DNA from: Pratylenchus scribneri
Lineage: Eukaryota; Nematoda; Chromadorea; Rhabditida; Pratylenchidae
DNA length: 64,000 bases
NCBI GenBank assembly: GCA_030063045.1
Contig: JAQSEB010000022.1
Coordinates: 1,861,501-1,925,500, forward strand
Direction of reading: 5' to 3'
Shown here: positions 62,108 through 64,000 of the stretch, one piece after another
Numbering within the stretch: the stretch's first letter is position 1
Layout of the letters: every line of letters starts with the position of its first letter
Notes under the pieces: generated by a model
Database searches by the model: none
The model's input: the letters and a program-made list of their open reading frames with translations, nothing else
Told to the model about the DNA's origin: nothing
Made by a program: the position numbers and the translations under genes

Positions 62108-63046
62108 ATGCCTTCCAATTGCCTTTCGATCATTAAGGTGAATATAGCAATATAAATATGGCCAAATTATCCTAATTTCAGTCTGTGCCTCTTCTCCTTG
62201 TTTTGGCCATCATGGATTTGATCGTTCACATTGGTGTTGCCCTTCTGCTTCACAGCAATTCAATATTGGTTTTTGAGAAATTTGCCTTCTGGCTGATTTT
62301 CTCGGCTCCGTCCATTTTCGTCATTTATGCCATTCTGAAGGATCATTTCGGGGCATTGTTCCTTTGGCCATTTGCTTATTCGGTCCTTCACCAATCCTCC
62401 TTTTTAAATATAATTCCCAACACAGGTTTTTTGTGCCATCGCTGGCCATGTCCTCCTCTGTTTTGTGTTGGCCCATCTGGATGAGAAGAAAACATATTCG
62501 TCCACTTCCTTCATGCTCCTCTTTTTTGCCATCTTCTACACAATTTATGCATTGGCCATTGTCAAACATTGGAAGGTAAATTTGGGAAATGGAAATATTT
62601 GAAATGGAGCGAACAAAACATTGAAAATGTCGGAAAAAGTATAAAAAATGGCGAAAAGATTATGCCTATTCATTGTTCAATGATTTGTGCTAGATCCCGA
62701 ATCGATAGATCTCGTCAAGATGGATCGTTTAATATGTTTTTTGATTTTGCTTTGGTAAAACCAATTTTATAAACGGTTTAATGCTCCTTAATTTTGATCA
62801 AAAAACGACATATTTCTATATTATATACCAGTGGGTGTAGTCTTGAATAGGGTGTGTTTGAAGTCTACTACAAACCATTGAACCGCTATACTCTCTTCTT
62901 TCGCCATTTTATATGTTTTCCGTCAATTAAATACTTGCCCATTTAGAAAATTGAAGCAAAGATACAATTAAAATTGAAATTTAAAGGATCATGAGGATGC
63001 AAAGGCCCTGCCGAATAACTTGATTGCTGCCGAAGGGAATGTCTAA
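62108..63046 (+). CDS. Small four-transmembrane protein, unrecognised
   Basis: Four exons in phase, each a whole number of codons (62108-62137, 62182-62382, 62426-62575, 62987-63046), give 146 residues. Four hydrophobic segments can be seen: LLLVLAIMDLIVHIGVALLL, FAFWLIFSAPSIFVIYAIL, VFCAIAGHVLLCFVLAHL and MLLFFAIFYTIYALAIV. The last is followed by a short acidic tail (HEDAKALPNNLIAAEGNV). The start MPSNCLSIIK is short, and no signal peptide is needed. Topology is compatible with a small tetraspan membrane protein; it shows no tetraspanin CCG or claudin W-GLW-C-C motif. It is not obviously related to the four-TM gene at 23283. Intron 3 (411 bp) contains a MITE relic. The 3' end faces the next gene. 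Confidence 0.8.
62690..62885. mobile_element. MITE relic related to the 43640 element (copy B)
   Basis: Shares a series of words with copy A in the same order: CTAGATCCC for CTAGACCCC, AGATCTC, AAACGGTTTAAT, TTTTGA, then ATTATATACCA. The terminal repeats are eroded. It lies in intron 3 of the small four-TM gene. The match was made by eye. Confidence 0.55.
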
Positions 63047-63223
63047 TAAGTGGATTCAGAATGAGAAGAAAGGAGGAAACACTGTGGAAGTTAATCCAAA
63101 ATTAAATTGAATTGGCAATACTATTTTTTAATTTTATACGGCATAAATACAAATTGTTGAATCCTAAAGGGTCAATCAAAGTGATATACAAATAAAATGT
63201 ATTTTTCAATTCCAATTTAATCA

Positions 63224-63762
63224 TCATCTTCTTCGCCTTCTTTTCCGCCATTTTCCACCTTTTGGCTTTGCCATCCTTTTTCCACCTCCTCGATTCATTT
63301 GATTATTCCTTCCACCCTTTGTCTTTGCTCCTCCTCTTCCTTTGCCGGATATTTGTGCCTTCTGTTTTGGACGATGATGATGATGATGTTTATTGTGAAT
63401 ATTTTGATGATGTTTTTTGTTGTGTTGATGATGAATTTGTGCCATCATTTTCTGCTGCATTTGGGCCTCTTCTCGCATTCTCTCCTTCACAATTCTCTCC
63501 ACCGTTTTTTCCATCTTTTTCAGCTGTTTTGCATTGAATTGTTTGGCAATTGCTTTATTTTGGTTATGATGATGCTTTTGTTGCTGAAATGAATTAAAGG
63601 GATAAAATAAATTATGATGGAAAATATGCCTTTGGATTGGCGGTGAAGAAATGGCGTTCAATGTATTCATTGACCCGTCTTTCCACCCCCGGACAATTGT
63701 AGAGCATATTCACGAGGAGAAAGTCCAATTCAGAGGCATGTTCGTGCATTCCCAAACCAAGC
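63224..63762 (-). CDS. Partial gene: His/Lys-rich basic protein, 5' part beyond window
   Basis: Two exons are visible: 63630-63762 (LVWECTNMPLNWTFLLVNML, then CPGVERRVNEYIERHFFTAN) and 63224-63583, joined in phase across a 46-bp intron with a GC donor (AAG then gcatat). The second exon encodes a charged helix (KKMEKTVERIVKERMREEA), a His-rich run (HHQNIHNKHHHHHRP) and a very basic Gly/Arg/Lys tail ending in an Arg run, suggesting nucleic-acid binding or nucleolar location. The first exon opens at an acceptor, so more exons lie to the right. The family is unrecognised. Confidence 0.55.
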
Positions 63763-64000
63763 TAATATATAAATATTTATTTATGGTCAGCAATATTCCC
63801 AAAAAAGATTAGGGAAATTTGGGTACCGTGTTAGGGAACCTAGGCCATTCTTTTGGCCATAATATACCATTTGAAAGCCGAAAATGTTCTCTCTACAATT
63901 TAGTTAGTTTATTTAGATTTTATGATTTCTTTAAAAATAAATTATGTATCTTTGAATTTTAAAAGTATGTAATAAAATCGAATTTTTAAGAGGAAAAGCA

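Noticed and set aside
1..64000. CRISPR arrays, prokaryotic operons, phage or rRNA genes
   Set aside because: None seen. The tandem arrays have no unique spacers, and genes have spliceosomal introns, so the DNA is eukaryotic nuclear.

Overview
The window is nuclear DNA of a nematode, most probably a plant-parasitic tylenchid. The DNA is AT-rich. Thirteen gene models have many very short introns (about 41-55 bp), and several families are typical of nematodes or of animals generally: an ET-module secreted protein, expanded GT14 glycosyltransferases, TSP1 matrix proteins and a Shaw-type potassium channel. A striking share of introns (11 of about 90 that I could place by phase) start with GC instead of GT. 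That recalls the raised GC-AG intron frequency reported for cyst nematodes, so a heteroderid is the best guess; this is inference. Splice sites were placed by hand from reading-frame phase, so individual boundaries may be off by one alternative site.

Layout. 0-4 kb: no firm gene, then a 26-bp minisatellite and the first copy of a dispersed repeat. 4.4-9.8 kb: one uncertain start exon, a Gln/Tyr-rich secreted protein (5822-6847) and a small basic protein whose first intron holds a 1-kb fold-back element. 9.9-15.6 kb: two tandem minus-strand secreted TSP1 genes. 17.3-22.7 kb: Shaw-type Kv channel, plus strand. 23.3-24.2 kb: four-TM protein, convergent with a secreted Cys-rich protein (24310-25502). 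25.5-36.3 kb: gene-poor, with a decayed hAT transposon flanked by an 8-bp target duplication. 36.3-37.5 kb: ET-module/Ly6-like protein. 37.5-42 kb: gene-poor. 42-45.6 kb: minus-strand single-pass membrane protein. 45.6-50.4 kb: weak ORFs and a MITE. 50.4-52.9 kb: GT14 glycosyltransferase. 53.1-60.6 kb: 26-exon minus-strand spectrin-repeat/Ig protein resembling CCDC141. 62.1-63.0 kb: small four-TM protein, convergent with a partial basic, His-rich gene at the right edge.

The genes do not form one pathway; most look like muscle, neuronal, surface or matrix components. The most unusual content is in the introns. Two minisatellite arrays built from the same roughly 35-bp unit lie 45 kb apart, each inside an intron that splits a conserved domain (TSP1 in one gene, Ig in the other). 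Introns also hold a fold-back element, two related MITEs, two of three copies of a dispersed repeat of about 300 bp, and tRNA-like sequences. The channel appears to lack about half of its S1 helix although the rest is intact.
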